From: Rehmannia glutinosa
Lineage: Eukaryota > Streptophyta > Magnoliopsida > Lamiales > Orobanchaceae
NCBI GenBank assembly: GCA_016081115.2
Contig: CM071931.1
Span: 17,150,317 to 17,214,316, forward strand
DNA length: 64,000 bases
Direction of reading: 5' to 3'
The position numbers and the translations under genes were made by a program. The notes below the pieces were generated by a model that searched no databases, was not told the DNA's origin, and saw only the letters and a list, made by a program, of their open reading frames with translations. Shown here piece after piece: positions 11,216 to 22,006 of the stretch; the first letter of the stretch is position 1; each line of letters starts with the position of its first letter.

Positions 11216-11232
11216 AAGCCCCCAAGTTTGAC
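11216..11232 (-). other. Polypurine tract of the Tat element
   Basis: On the minus strand AACTTGGGGGCTT lies directly against the start of the 3' LTR (TGATGACACC). This is the usual place for the primer of plus-strand DNA synthesis. Confidence 0.6.
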
Positions 11233-11557
11233 TTCGAGAGAAAATTCTTTGACGTCGGAGTTAAACTTTAATGCTAATGATGAACAATTAATGGGAAAAC
11301 GGATTTTTCAAAGGTTTTGTTCTTTCCTGGTACTGTCGCGTAGCAATTAATGCTTGAAATGGCGCATTGGTGGGTTGCCATAATGACGAGACACGTGGCA
11401 TCTCGTGGTTGGACCAATCTTGCGAGAACCGAAAAGTTACGTCGATTCTGTCGTGGGCGTGGGGACACACGGCGTTTTTGTCATGTTTGGCGGCTTTTGA
11501 GCTTTTAAAAAGGAGCGTCCTTTCGAATAAACGTCCCGTTTATCGAGGAAACTTATC

Positions 11558-11565
11558 TATAAATA
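11558..11565 (+). promoter_or_regulatory. TATA box for the antisense gene of the Tat element
   Basis: TATAAATA lies about 340 bp inside the element from the left LTR and about 150 bp before the first plausible plus-strand ATG (11715). It is the best core-promoter candidate for the antisense transcript. Activity is inferred. Confidence 0.45.
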
Positions 11566-11714
11566 CCTTTGTTTTCCTTCATTATTCACTTTCGCATCCT
11601 TTAACCCTTGAGCTAAAGTAATTAAAACCGAAGCGAGAAATTTGAATTCGGCTTCCCAAGTTCGAGAGACTTGAACTTAGGTATTTTTTTCAAATACTCT
11701 TCCTTTACCTATAA

Positions 11715-14446
11715 ATGTCTTCTTTTGAAGATAGTAGAGTCGTAGTTATAGTGTAGAAGTTGAAATTGAAGATCCTCCATCCGAACCCTCTGTTTATTTT
11801 TCACAAAGACGGCGATCTCCGCCCCCGCGTCCGAGTATTATCCAGATATCTTCTCCGATTCTTCAGGTGGGGCGTCCTCGAGCGGACGACACTATCTTTG
11901 ACCGACGCGGTGACCGTTTATAGAGAAGGAACGGTGTATCAACCCGGGGGTACAAGAGAATTCCGGTGAAGAATCGCCAAGTGTTGATTCTAAAGCTGTG
12001 CCGGCCGAGAGAAGAAGAAGATATGGATCCATCGAGCGGGAGCGTGACAACGAGAGCGAGTAGATGAGTGTCCCAGGGGATTCGAGGTAGGAAGGCCACT
12101 AGGGCCCATAGGCCACCGTAATGGCGACGGTCGACAAGGAGGAGGACCTCGTCTTCGTGTCGAGCCTCGTTGGACGCCAAGTGACATAAACGATATCCCG
12201 AGCATGTTGATGATTCGGGAGGTGGATGAGCTCCGGCGGATGTACCGTATTCCGAGCGGTATCTCTTACGGGTACCGGGACGGCACGGAAGTTCCCAGTA
12301 CCCACGGAGGGTTGCACGGCGTATTTGCTCGGCCTTTTATACGGTTTAAGATTTCCGCTGCCGGCGCCTTCCTCACGCGGTGGTTTTGCAAGTGGGGTAT
12401 GCATCCCAGGCCCGGTGCACCCTATTTCTTGGGGAAGGATCATCGGCCTCTGGTGATGTTTCACTGGAAAAATATCCTCGCCCCAAATTTAAGGAGATGA
12501 ACGAGCTCTTTGTATGGCGAGCGACTCCATCGTCTCGGGGTCGACCATCCGGATGGTATTACGTCATGACCCGTCGGGGTATCCGGACGGTTTGGTGGAG
12601 GGTCTACCTTCTTCTCGAAGGAGTGGAAGGATAAATGGTTTGGGTGAGCGGCGAGTGGCAAGCTCGTGTGGGGGAAGGAGAAAGTGAGACCGTTCTTCAT
12701 CCCCATCAAATTTTGTTTTTGGTTCTGATAAGTCTTATCTTTTCCCTTTCCCTGCTTTTTCTTTGTTTATTGTTTCCTTTTCATAATTGTCCTTTCTTTC
12801 CCCCTTTACAGCAGGGCATCAAAGGGCCTCTGTCGCCCGCTTTTATTCGAAGGTGGAGAACATCCAGGCCCGGGAATCATGGACGGCGGATTGAGAGGTT
12901 GGCCACCTGAGGCCAACTTGGCCGCTGGTGGTTTGAGGCTGCTCTCGCCCGCCCGACCCCGGCCGAGAGGGGCGGCTCGGGATGAGGCGGCCGAGCGGGA
13001 GGAGGAAGTCGAGAGAGTGCCTCAACAGAATCCTCTCGTTAATGAAGAAATACGGCCCCATTCTCCGGGGATCAGCCGGCGAATCGAGCAAGCCGCGCCG
13101 CCTCTGCGACGACTAGTCCTGTGGGTAGATCATCTGCGCCCGTAGGGCGAACCACTGTTTCCCGGCCGCCGAGTGCGGCTGCCGTTCGAGGTAAAACACT
13201 TTGTATTTCTTCCATTTTCTTTTGAGTTGTCTTTTTTTTTTCTTTGATCTTTCTTCTAATTGATGGTTGCTTTATGCGGGCGTGGCTGGATTTGCGTGCA
13301 CGCCGCAGTGTGAGGAATACAAAGACGGCGAGCTCGGGCGGTGCCGATCAACCTGCGGATGTGGAGGCGGCTCGAGAGAAGATATCCGGGCCGGCAAACG
13401 TCCTGCTGATGGAGTGCCGGAAGCAGTGCAGCCGCCTCTTCAAAGGAGAAGAGGGGGAATTGTGATGGAGGAGCCTGATCAGACTGAAAGGGTTGGTCGA
13501 GCGGCGCCCGAACATCCTGAACAGCCCCCGGCAATGGAAGGCCCGCGAACTTTCTCGGATGACCTCGGCAGGGAAGGTCATTTCATTCCTCCAAACCAAG
13601 CAAGAGATGAATATTGCGAGGGAATGGTTGGACTTCGCCCTCGATGGTTTGTGGAATTCGTTCGATGTGCCACGCCGAAGCGGAGGAGCAATCAAGGGTC
13701 TTACCGGAGGAAGCGGGCCGCAATGATGTCCCGGCCCGTGCCTGGACAAAGGCATCGAGCAATTCGCTCGATCAAGCTGGCTTCGAAGAACAAATTCAAT
13801 ATGCTATGGCCATGTCTGGGCGGATGATTGGGCTCTTATGGCATGCGGTTGGGGGAACCCGCGAGTTGGAGAAAAAATATGCCGACCTGGAAAGGCGGCA
13901 CGGGGATCTGCAGGAGGCCTATGCTACCCTCCAAGGGGTGCAAGAATCTTTTAAGACTCAAGCGGATGAGGCTATAGCTCGGGCCAACTCCGAGAGAGAG
14001 AGGCTGCTGGGTGAGGCGAGCGAGATCGGGCCCGCAAGGCTGAAGAAGAACTCAGGATTAAGGTCGCCGAGCTGGAACGTGCTGCCACTGCCCGGGTTGA
14101 GGAAATGGAGAGGCGCCTATCCGATGTACGCAGGGAGGCTGAAGAAGCCGCCCGCCGACAAACTGAGGAAGTTCGTAGAGAGGCCATTAAAGCTTACAAA
14201 GACTCCGAGGAGTATGCATTCATGTTGACCTGTGGCCATGCGACTAGTCTCCAAGAAATTCTTGATTTACTTAAGGGCGGGCGTACTGTTGCTCAGCTTG
14301 AGGAAGATTTGGCCCTTCTGGAGGCTGATCTCAATACCCTTCGGCCGAACTTTGCGGAAGCTTCTAATGCGCAGGGCTCTCCTCCGGATGTGGAAGAAGT
14401 CGCTTCTAGCGGTGCCGTCGATATTCCGCCCCCTGCTCAGTCTTGA
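11715..14446 (+). pseudogene. Antisense ORF of the Tat element (putative gypsy-type transposon protein, coiled coil)
   Basis: This gene runs opposite to gag-pol. The N-terminal part (about 12204-12650) contains ELRRMYRIPSGISYGYRDGT and, in shifted frames, GWYYVMTRRG and SGEWQARVGEGESETV. It resembles the plant family annotated as putative gypsy-type transposon protein (PF04195-like). The C-terminal part (about 13830-14446) is a long coiled coil: LEKKYADLERRHGDLQEAYA, then in the next frame MERRLSDVRREAEEAARRQT, ending at TGA 14444-14446 after DIPPPAQS. Likely introns are one ending CTTTACAG at about 12810 and one at 13191-13308 (GTAAAA...GCCGCAG). Several frameshifts and stops break it, so this copy should not make a full protein. 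Function is unknown. Antisense ORFs in this position are described for Tat-group elements such as Grande and RIRE2. Confidence 0.7.
13191..13308 (+). other. Probable intron in the antisense ORF
   Basis: Starts GAG|GTAAAAC, is strongly T-rich, and ends GCCGCAG|TG. Base composition switches sharply from GC-rich coding-like to T-rich and back. A similar T-rich stretch at about 12690-12812 ends CTTTACAG and is probably a second intron. Confidence 0.5.
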
Positions 14447-14781
14447 TACTTTTATATGTAGCCCTAGGTAGGTAATTTGGCTTCGTGCCTCGAGATGTAA
14501 CGGGCTCCGGCCTCCCCTATGTAATTATTTTTGAAGTAAAAATGAATTGTTATTTTCCTTTCCTGTGTATGTATTTCAAGCTTTTTGTGGATGCTCGGCT
14601 CTTTCCTTTTTGTAAGAGTGTTGCCTGTCTTCTTTTTTCCTCTTATTTTCCCAAGTACGGGGCTCGATTTTCGGTACTTCTGAGTGAGGGGGTCTGCTCG
14701 CCTTAATCGATTCTTGCACTCAGGGATATAAACCTGTCCATTTCGTATTTGAAATTTTGTGTATAAATTGAGTCTCTGATT

Positions 14782-15290
14782 TGCGCTTGGTGCGTAACCA
14801 AGTCTTGGTATTGTGCTCGGTGCGTAACCAAGTCTTTGTATTGTGCTCGGTGCGTAACCAAGTCTTTGTATTGTGCTCGGTGCGTAACCAAGTCTTTATA
14901 TTGTGCTTGGTGCGTAACCAAGTCTTTATTATGCTCGGTGCGTAGCCGAGTCTTGGTATTGTGCTCGGTGCGTGACCAAGTCTTTATATTGTGCTTGGTG
15001 TGTAACCAAGTCTTTATTGTGCTCGGTGCGTAACCAAGTCTTGATTTTGGTGCTCGGTGCGTAGCCGAGTCTTGATTTTGTGCTCGGTGCGTAGCCGAGT
15101 CTTGATTTTGTGCTCGGTGCGTAGCCGAGTCTTGGTATTGTGCTCGGTGCGTAGCCGAGTCTTTATCTTGTGCTTGGTGCGTAACCAAGTCTTTATTGTG
15201 CTCGGTGCGTGGCCGAGTCTTGGTGTTGTGCTCGGTGCGTAGCCGAGTCTTGGTATTGTGCTCGGTGCGTAGCCGAGTCTTGATTTGTGG
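14782..15290. repeat. Tandem array, 17 copies of a ~30-bp hairpin unit, in the Tat element
   Basis: Units of 27-32 bp (mostly 30) each contain a 5-bp inverted repeat around a 7-nt loop, CTYGG-TGCGTRR-CCRAG. Counted by eye: 8 units with CTCGG/CCGAG, 4 with CTTGG/CCAAG and 5 mixed CTCGG/CCAAG. The linkers are TCTTTGTATTGTG-like. The array lies between the integrase end (15386) and the antisense ORF end (14446). Minus-strand translation gives a periodic 10-residue THRAQNQDSA-like repeat, which I take as a by-product of the 30-bp period. Hypervariable tandem repeats in this location are known for Tat/Ogre elements and can seed satellites. Confidence 0.93.
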
Positions 15291-15385
15291 TGAGTAAAAA
15301 CTTCGTTTTCCTTTAAAGAGCTCACGAAATACCAGATGAAGGGATAATTCTTTTGGAATCCTATCTGGATCGTAGATCGAGATCT

Positions 15386-16490
15386 TTATTGATAATACCG
15401 CTTCAGGTATGATACATTCCATGGATGCGTAAATTTTTCTCCACTCAAATATTCTAACTGGTATGCCCCACCGGATAAGGCGTGGTTGATCCGAAACGGG
15501 CCCTCCAGTGTCGGCTTCAATGGGCTCGGTTGAATGCCCGTTATCTTTTTCAATACAAGATCGCCGACCCGAAATCTTCTTTCTTTTACTTTCGAATTGT
15601 AGTACCTTTCGCTCCTTTGTTTATACACTGCATTTTTCATCTCGGCGCTGCACCTTTTTTCCTCGAGCAGGTCTAGTTCGGCTCGGAGCGCGGCCTCATT
15701 ACGGTCTTCTTCAAAATTTGCAATTGAAAGTAGGGGCTCCAATCTCGACAGAATCACCGCCTCGGCTCCATAAGCTAAAGAAAAGGTGTTTCTCCAGTGG
15801 TCGCTCGATGTGTCGTTCGTATGACCATAGTACGCGGGTAGTTCCTCGGCCAATTGCCTTTAGACTCCTCCAATCTCGCCTTCGGGGTATACTTGAGTAT
15901 TTTATTAACGGCCTCAACTTGTCCGATTCATTTGGGGGTGGTATGGAGTTGAGAAATGGTTTTTATGCGGAAACCTTCACAAAATTTCGGAACCTTCGGT
16001 TGTCGAATCTGTTTCCCATTATGCGTAACAATCGAATGTGGTATCCCGAATCTCAGATGATAGATTTCCATACAAAGCTCACAACCTTTTCTTCATCTAT
16101 TTTTGCCAAAGGCTCCGCCTCGGCCCATTTTGTGAAATAATCCACCGCCACAATGGCATACTTGACGCCCCTTTGCCAATGGGTAATGGTCCGATGAGGT
16201 CCATTCCCCATTTGGCAAACGCCATGGGCTAAATACGGAAGTAAGTCGTTTGAGGATGATATCGACTGTGGTGCAAATCTCGCACCTCTCACATCTTTTG
16301 ACGAGGTCGGTAGCATCCTTTTTCGGGATGGCCAGAGTACCCTTGCCGTATTAATTTATAGGCCAACGTTTGGCCCCGGCGTGGTTGCCGCATATTCCCT
16401 CATGAACCTCTCGAAGTGCATAATCTGCATCCTGTCTCGAAAAGGCGTAGAAGTGGGATGGAGTACCCTCGTTTGTAGAGGGTGCCGTCT
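15386..16490 (-). pseudogene. Tat element integrase (broken)
   Basis: Integrase inserts the cDNA copy. The zinc-binding region lies near 16490-16270 in shifted frames (ending RFAPQSISS). The catalytic core start is KYAIVAVDYFTKWAEAEPL (about 16150-16090), where the D of VDYFTKW is the first catalytic residue. The C-terminal part (15853-15386) includes SLAYGAEAVI, YYNSKVKERRFRVGDLVLKK and GPFRI, and ends WNVSYLKRYYQ. At least three frame changes interrupt it. Confidence 0.85.
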
Positions 16491-16491
16491 A

Positions 16492-17140
16492 CTAGTGTAA
16501 ACCGAGCCGCTTGAGTTCGTAGTGTTCGGCTTGACTTTGTTTTTCGGGTTGAACTCCTTTCTCTAGATATTGGATGATTGGGGTCATCCAAGTCTGCATT
16601 CGAGTTTCGGTTGTATATATTTTCTTTGCACCAAGTGACAGGGGAGACAATTGTGTGACAAAGTGACATCCGTGATGACATCTCCCTCGGTCGAGCCGAG
16701 CCGGGCTAAGGCATCCGCTTGCATGTTCTCGGCTCGGGCACATGTAAGATTTTTGTCTTAAAATGTGATAATCTTTTCTTGACCAAATCCAAATATTGTG
16801 CAATTTTTTGCTCTTTCGCCAGACTTCGCCGTTGATTTGATGAACAACCAACCGAGAGTCTTTGTGAACCAATAGTTGTTTTAGGCCCATAGAGGCCGCC
16901 ATATCTAAACCGCTAGGAGCGCCTCATATTGGGCCGTTGTTCGTCGCGGGAACTCGAAATCGTGACGGCCGAGCAAAGAGCATTTTTCATTTGGATCGAT
17001 TATCACGATTCGCCCCGCTCGGCCTGCGGTGGAAGAGCGTCGACAAATAATTTCCATTCTTGGTCTTCCTTGACCTCCAATTGTATGGAAGGCGTGAATT
17101 CGGCCACAAAATCGGCTAAAGCCTGTCCTTTTATTGCAGT
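16492..17140 (-). pseudogene. Tat element second RNase H (archaeal-like aRNH, broken)
   Basis: Downstream of the normal RNase H, pieces in shifting frames read EWKLFVDA (first catalytic Asp), AQYEALLA, then MAASMGLKQLLVHKDSRLVV followed by HQINGEVW. The DS.LVV.QI.G signature marks the additional archaeal-type RNase H of the Tat lineage. Stops and small indels separate the pieces. Confidence 0.75.
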
Positions 17141-17266
17141 ACGTGGTTCGTATATAATGTCAAATTGGCTAAGTTAAATTGACCCACTTAATCATCCAGG
17201 CCAGAAGTATCGGTCGGTGTAACACTTGCTTCAACGGATAGTTTGTCCATACTATAATCTTGTGTT

Positions 17267-18400
17267 CTAAGAAATATGGACGGAGTTTCCGTCTTTTGTA
17301 ATTAATGAATAAGCCAGCTTTTCCATTGGTGGGTACCGGAGCTCGGCATCATGTAACGCTTGGCTGGTGTAGTAGACTGGATGTTGAATAGAGCCATCTA
17401 GCCTAATTAACACCGAGCTGATGGCGTATTCGGATACCGCCAAGTACAAATACAAGTCCTCCCCTTGGGCCGGTTTTTGTAATATAGGGATTGAAGATAG
17501 ATGATGTTTGAGGGATTCAAAGGCAACCTGTGCTTGCTCGGTCCACTCGAAATTTTTGCTTTTCTTTATAATTTCAAAGAAAGGTTTGCACTTGTCTGTG
17601 GACCGAGAAATAAATCGGTTAAGGGCGGCCAATCGGCCTGTTAGGCTTTGTACCTTTTTTACAGAGTTTGGGGATTCTAGGTCGGTGATGGCTTTTATTT
17701 TGTCTGGGTTAGCTTCGATTCCCCTTTGGCTGACCATATACCCCAAAAATTTACCCGAGCCGACCCCAAATGTGCACTTTCTCGGGTTTAACATCATCTT
17801 GTACTCTCTCAAAATAGCAAACATTTTATTAAGATCGTTTAGATGATCGGACATGTACAGTGATTTTACTAGCATGTCATCTACATAGACTTCCATAGTG
17901 TGACCTATCATTTTCTCAAACATCTTATTCACTAACCTTTGATAGGTCGCACCAAAGATTCTTCAATCCGAAAGGCATCATCTTGTATGTGATGAATTCC
18001 CCGAAGCAGAGAGAAAAATGAGGTATTTTCTTCATCTTCCTCGGGTGCATCCGTATTTGGTTGTAACCCGAGTATGCATCCATGAAGCTCATCGGCTCGT
18101 GTCTGCCGTGGCATCTACCATGTAATCGATATTTGGCAATGGATAAGCGTCCTTAGGGCATGCTTTGTTGAGGTCGGTAAAATCCACGCATAGGCGCCAT
18201 CGGCCGTCTTTTCTTTACCAAAACAGGGGTTGGCGACCCATCGAGGATAGAGGGCTTCGGATGAACCGATTGTCTAGTAGTTTGTTAACCTCGATTTCGA
18301 GTCTTTGCTGTCTATCGGGGCCGAGTTTGCGCCTTTTCGGATGATGGCGGAACGTTAGATCAATATTAAGCGGTGGCACGCATACTTGGGATCAATTCCG
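17267..18400 (-). pseudogene. Tat element reverse transcriptase and RNase H (broken)
   Basis: Fingers/palm pieces (18380-17935, several frames) read RQQRLEIEVNKLL, GRWRLCVDFTDLNKACPKDA and GYNQIRMHP. The continuous 17932-17267 frame has EVYVDDMLVKS with the catalytic YVDD, then FLGYMVSQRGIEANPDKIKA, and RNase H VYYTSQALHDAELRYPPMEK. RT copies the element RNA into DNA and RNase H removes the RNA strand. A frameshift near 17932 and more upstream inactivate it. Confidence 0.88.
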
Positions 18401-18534
18401 GGCATGTCCGCATGAGTCCATGCGAAGACGTCAAGATTATTTCCCAAAACTCGACCAACTCGCCGATATGGTTACGGAAGATCATGACCAATACGTAGTT
18501 GGCTCCTCGCTTGGCTTACCGAGCATTGATTGTA

Positions 18535-19397
18535 TCAACCGTTTCTACCGGTTCCGCTCGTTTTCTTTTCTTGCTTTGCCCTCCTTAATTTGGGGGCAAT
18601 TCGTCTTCGCGGCGGCTCGGTTTCGATTTGCGGCTCGCCTTCTTCCATCATTGGCTCCTTCCCAGGCCGACGACTTGGATTATCCTCCGGAACGATCACC
18701 CCTTTCTGCTCGGCCTCCTTTTCGGGCAAAGGATTATCTCGTGTGATTCCACTGGTTTGCCCTTGTTCTGCCACGTTAATCTCCACCGGTCGGAGTTTAA
18801 GAGAGCACTCTCGTGACTCCCTTTGATTCCCTTTATGTAGAGCTTCGCCATCAGACGTTGGAAATTTTATACAAAAATGATATATTGAAACGACTGCTTT
18901 TATATGATAAAGCAATGGCCTTCCAATGATAGCATTGTACTCCGAATCGGCATTGATTATTTTGAATGTTGTCATGACAGTCCGTTTATGCAAACCTTGT
19001 CCCATTTGGATGGGCAAATCAACTTCTCCTAGTGGGACTATCCTTCCTCCTCCAAACCCCAAAATGCTATCGTTACATGGACGGATATAACTATCATCCA
19101 CGTTTAATCTTGAAATGCTCGGATATAAATGATCGACGAATAGCTTCCGGTATCAATTAAAATTCTCGCGGAACCGAATACCCAAAATCGGTGTAGTGAT
19201 GACCGGAGGTCGAGAATGAGGATGGACCACCTGGTCGGAATCCGCGATCCGAGAACGCAAAGTGGCGGTGGGTTGGCCTTCCTTGATTTCGAGCCACCGA
19301 ACTTGCCTTTCGGCATTGGTTGCCTGTCTAACATCGGCTTTTCTTTTCCTGTTGGAGCGTCTATCCTCCATTGTGTTGGTATTGATCCGACTAACAC
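18535..19397 (-). pseudogene. Tat element protease region (broken)
   Basis: The aspartic protease motif ARILIDTGS with active-site DTG lies near 19150 (frame of 19397-19104). A frame change leads to LGFGGGRIVPLGEVDLPIQM and NAIIGRPLLYHIKAVVSIYH (19101-18535), the second half of Tat-type proteases (IIGRP). A charged linker then leads toward RT. Confidence 0.75.
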
Positions 19398-21115
19398 TTG
19401 ACATCATGAGGATTTCTCTCCCCGATTTTCGGTCACCGGGGTGGCGCAGGAGAGCCGGGTTGATTACGCTCCGGGTTGACGCCTGAGCGATCTTTGGTGG
19501 GGGAGGTAGCTCATGAACGTATCTTTTAAGGCCGCCCTGCCGAACAACCCACATAATTTCCCTAATTAGATCTTGGCACTCGTCAGTATCGTGACCTATC
19601 GATTTGTGATAGGCGCAGAATCGACGCGAATCTAATTTTGATGGTTCAATTTTCAGAGGCCGAGCCGGAGGTAACAAATTCAGACCCTGTACTTCACTCC
19701 ATATGGCCGACGGAGTGTGGGTCAAAGTACTCCTTAGCGCGGCGACTTCGGCTCTCGCCTCTTGGCGAGCTCTAAATCCGGTGGTCGGGTTTTCCGAGAA
19801 TGGCCGGAAACCTGACCCCGGCCCAATTACTGGTTCTTTCCTTCCGTCTTTTCTTACGTTCCCTTGTCGGTGCTCGGGGCGGTTACTTGCCATGGCTTCT
19901 TCCGCACAAATATGGCGTTCCGCGCGGATTAGAAATTCTTGATACGAGGTTGCCCCTGATTCGTGGATGGAGTAATTAAACCATGTTTCGGGAGCCAGTC
20001 CAGCCATGGCTGCAATTAAAATGGCGTCATCTGACACCGGTTCCATCTCTCGAACTTGTTTGTTAAACCGAGAAATATAACTCTTCAGGGGCTCGTCTTT
20101 CCCTTGTTTGATGTTCACGAGGGAGTCTTTAGGCGCGGCTCGAACTTTGGACGTTAAGAAATGTGTCGTAAAGGCGGAGGCTAGATCCCCCCATGCTTGA
20201 ATGGATCCCTGCGGCAGGGTCCTAAACCAACGGTGGGCTCGGTCACCCAAAGTCAGGGGGAAGGCCCTGCAGAGGATGGCATCGCTTGGACCGTATAGTT
20301 CCATCTATGCTAAGTACTTGTGAACATGAGTGGTCGGGTCGGTTTCCCCATTATAGAGGCCGACCCTGGGGGATTTTCAACTTTGGCGGTAATGGGATCG
20401 CCAGGATTCCAGGAGAAAATGGCGAACGGAGCATTTGGCCGGCTCCATACTTGGGGCGGTCTTCGAGGCGCTTCGCCATCAGGACCGCTTCTTCCAATCG
20501 TTCGACGGCGACGTGAAAGGCGTGTATTTCTACATCCCGTTCCTGCCATAAGCTAGGGCCTTGGACTTGATCGACCCTGAGTTGTTCCCGCTCATCCGGA
20601 AACCTGAGCCGGGAACTTATCGATCGAGCTGGGCGAAAGGGATCAACTCCCAGTCGTCCGGCGAATACTGAGTGGGCATGACGATGTCGTGTTTGTTCTG
20701 GAAATGACTCTGCTATACGACTTTGCTCTTCCTCATTTTCTCTTTGCCGTCTTCTGTCATGACGGACATGTTGTTCATTACCCGAACTGGCTTCTTGGGC
20801 TTCGTGGCGAGGAAGCCCGGGAATTTGAGGATTAATGTTAACATTTAGTTGTGGGTTGAGTGGGTTAGTATTTGCAAGGAATGGAGGGGGTGCTTGAGAG
20901 TTCGTGGTAGCGAGAGTTTGTGATATGAGTTGGTTCATTTGTTGTACAAAAGTTGGGTTGGCAATTAGCTGAGCGAAGGGAAACAAAGTAGTGCTCCCTG
21001 CTTCCGTTTGGGGTATATTTTGGCCATTAGTAGTCTGGCCAGTTTGGTTGTTCAAATGTTGCTCTTCAGTAACACGAGCATTTCTCGACTGATGACTCAT
21101 TTTGTCTGTTATCAA
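19153..21115 (-). pseudogene. Tat element gag (broken)
   Basis: Gag forms the virus-like particle. An N-terminal low-complexity part (21115-20351) starts MITDKMSHQSRNAR. A 1-nt change near 20375 and a TAG just before 20304 separate it from the capsid core, LTLGDRAHRWFRTLPQGSIQ and KDEPLKSYISRFNKQVREME. A degenerate zinc-knuckle-like FCAYHKSIGHDTDEC follows (19660-19600), typical of the Tat group. This is the best conserved block in the element. Confidence 0.85.
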
Positions 21116-21190
21116 GAAGCCAAACGTTAAATTTTACCTGGTTTTTACTTAACTTGCCTGTGCTTGGAATTCTGACTGGACCAATACGGT

Positions 21191-21208
21191 GCCCTCCTTC
21201 TAGCGCCA
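21191..21208 (-). other. Primer-binding site of the Tat element
   Basis: On the minus strand TGGCGCTAGAAGGAGGGC starts 3 nt inside the right LTR. It has the leading TGG needed to pair with a tRNA CCA end. It is not the common initiator-Met PBS, and I cannot assign the tRNA with certainty. Confidence 0.6.
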
Positions 21209-21211
21209 ATT

Positions 21212-21838
21212 TGTTGACGTGCGTTTTGGTCAACAAGTAGAAATACGTAAAAGGTTTAACACGTGGAAATGAAAACGTGCGTAACGTCTCTTTATTTCTG
21301 GCTAATTATGCCTTTCTTTGTATTTTGCCGAGCCGAAATATTGGGGTCGGTCTTTTTTATCATTTTTCTCTCTCTCTCTTTTTCCCTTTTCAGACTTTTT
21401 TATACCCCTTTTGAGTAAGTGGGTTTACAATAGTCATCTTTGCACTAACTATTCATTAATTAATAAAATAGCTAAAAGGGCGACACATGTCCCTCTATAG
21501 TTGTGCATGTCAGTCAAATTTGCCACTTGTCGACTTCTCTTCATAATTCTCTGACATGTGGCAGTTTCTGATACCGATAAAGTACTAAGCATGGGCGTGT
21601 GATTATTTTTACGAGGTTGTCGCGCGTGTGCTTCATATTGAAATCTGGGCTCGGGGCTCGGGGCTCGGCGGCCGTGTTGTGGTTGGGCTCGGTAGCAGTT
21701 GGGCTCGGTAGCCGGCGAGCCTAATTCGTGACGTGTCGTCGTACGTTATTGTTGACGTCACTCGCAGGTCGCTTACTCGGAAATGTGTTATACTGATGAC
21801 GTGGATTAATTTCTTCCAGCTCTGCTCGGGTGTCATCA
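21212..21838 (-). repeat. Right LTR of the Tat element (5' LTR in element sense)
   Basis: 627 bp, TGTTGACG...GTCATCA. It is followed by the AATAC duplication at 21839-21843. It is nearly identical to 10592-11215 over the first 420 bp. Confidence 0.92.
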
Positions 21839-22006
21839 AATACTTTCATTGACACTATAGTTTGATGGTTTGCTCTTAAGTTTAAGATGAGAAACCAAGG
21901 TCACTTCATTTCTATTTCTATACAAAAAAGGATCTCTTTTTTCCCCCTTCTAAATAGCTTGCTACTCATGTCATTTAAAATTGTTTAATTATAATTCACT
22001 ACTACA

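Larger units (their letters stand above)
10592..21838 (-). mobile_element. Complete Tat-lineage Ty3/Gypsy LTR retrotransposon (11.2 kb)
   Basis: Two LTRs (10592-11215 and 21212-21838) begin TGTTGACG and end GTCATCA. They are flanked by the identical pentamer AATAC at 10587-10591 and 21839-21843. Reading the minus strand, the order is LTR, primer-binding site, gag, protease, RT, RNase H, a second (archaeal-like) RNase H, integrase, a tandem-repeat region, an antisense ORF, a polypurine tract and the LTR. A second RNase H plus extra sequence and an antisense ORF between integrase and the 3' LTR are known traits of Tat elements. All ORFs are broken by small indels and stops, so the copy is non-autonomous. 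Its GC-rich composition contrasts with the AT-rich flanks. Confidence 0.92.

Noticed and set aside
12099..13755. Long minus-strand ORFs opposite the antisense gene (for example 12464-12099, 13755-13348)
   Set aside because: They are GC-rich shadows of the plus-strand coding frames and show no motifs.
14782..15290. CRISPR-like regularly spaced palindromic repeats
   Set aside because: The units are head-to-tail with 10-13-bp linkers that are themselves repeated, lie inside a plant retrotransposon, and there are no cas genes. It is a tandem repeat, not a CRISPR array.
14703..15422. A 239-residue minus-strand ORF with a periodic THRAQNQDSA-like repeat
   Set aside because: It is created by the ~30-bp tandem repeat being a multiple of three. 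There is no evidence of codon-level selection, and the repeat length also varies by non-multiples of three.
10592..21838. Integrated plant pararetrovirus
   Set aside because: The element has LTRs, a TSD and a gag-protease-RT-RNase H-integrase order of Gypsy type, with no movement protein or coat/aphid-factor genes.
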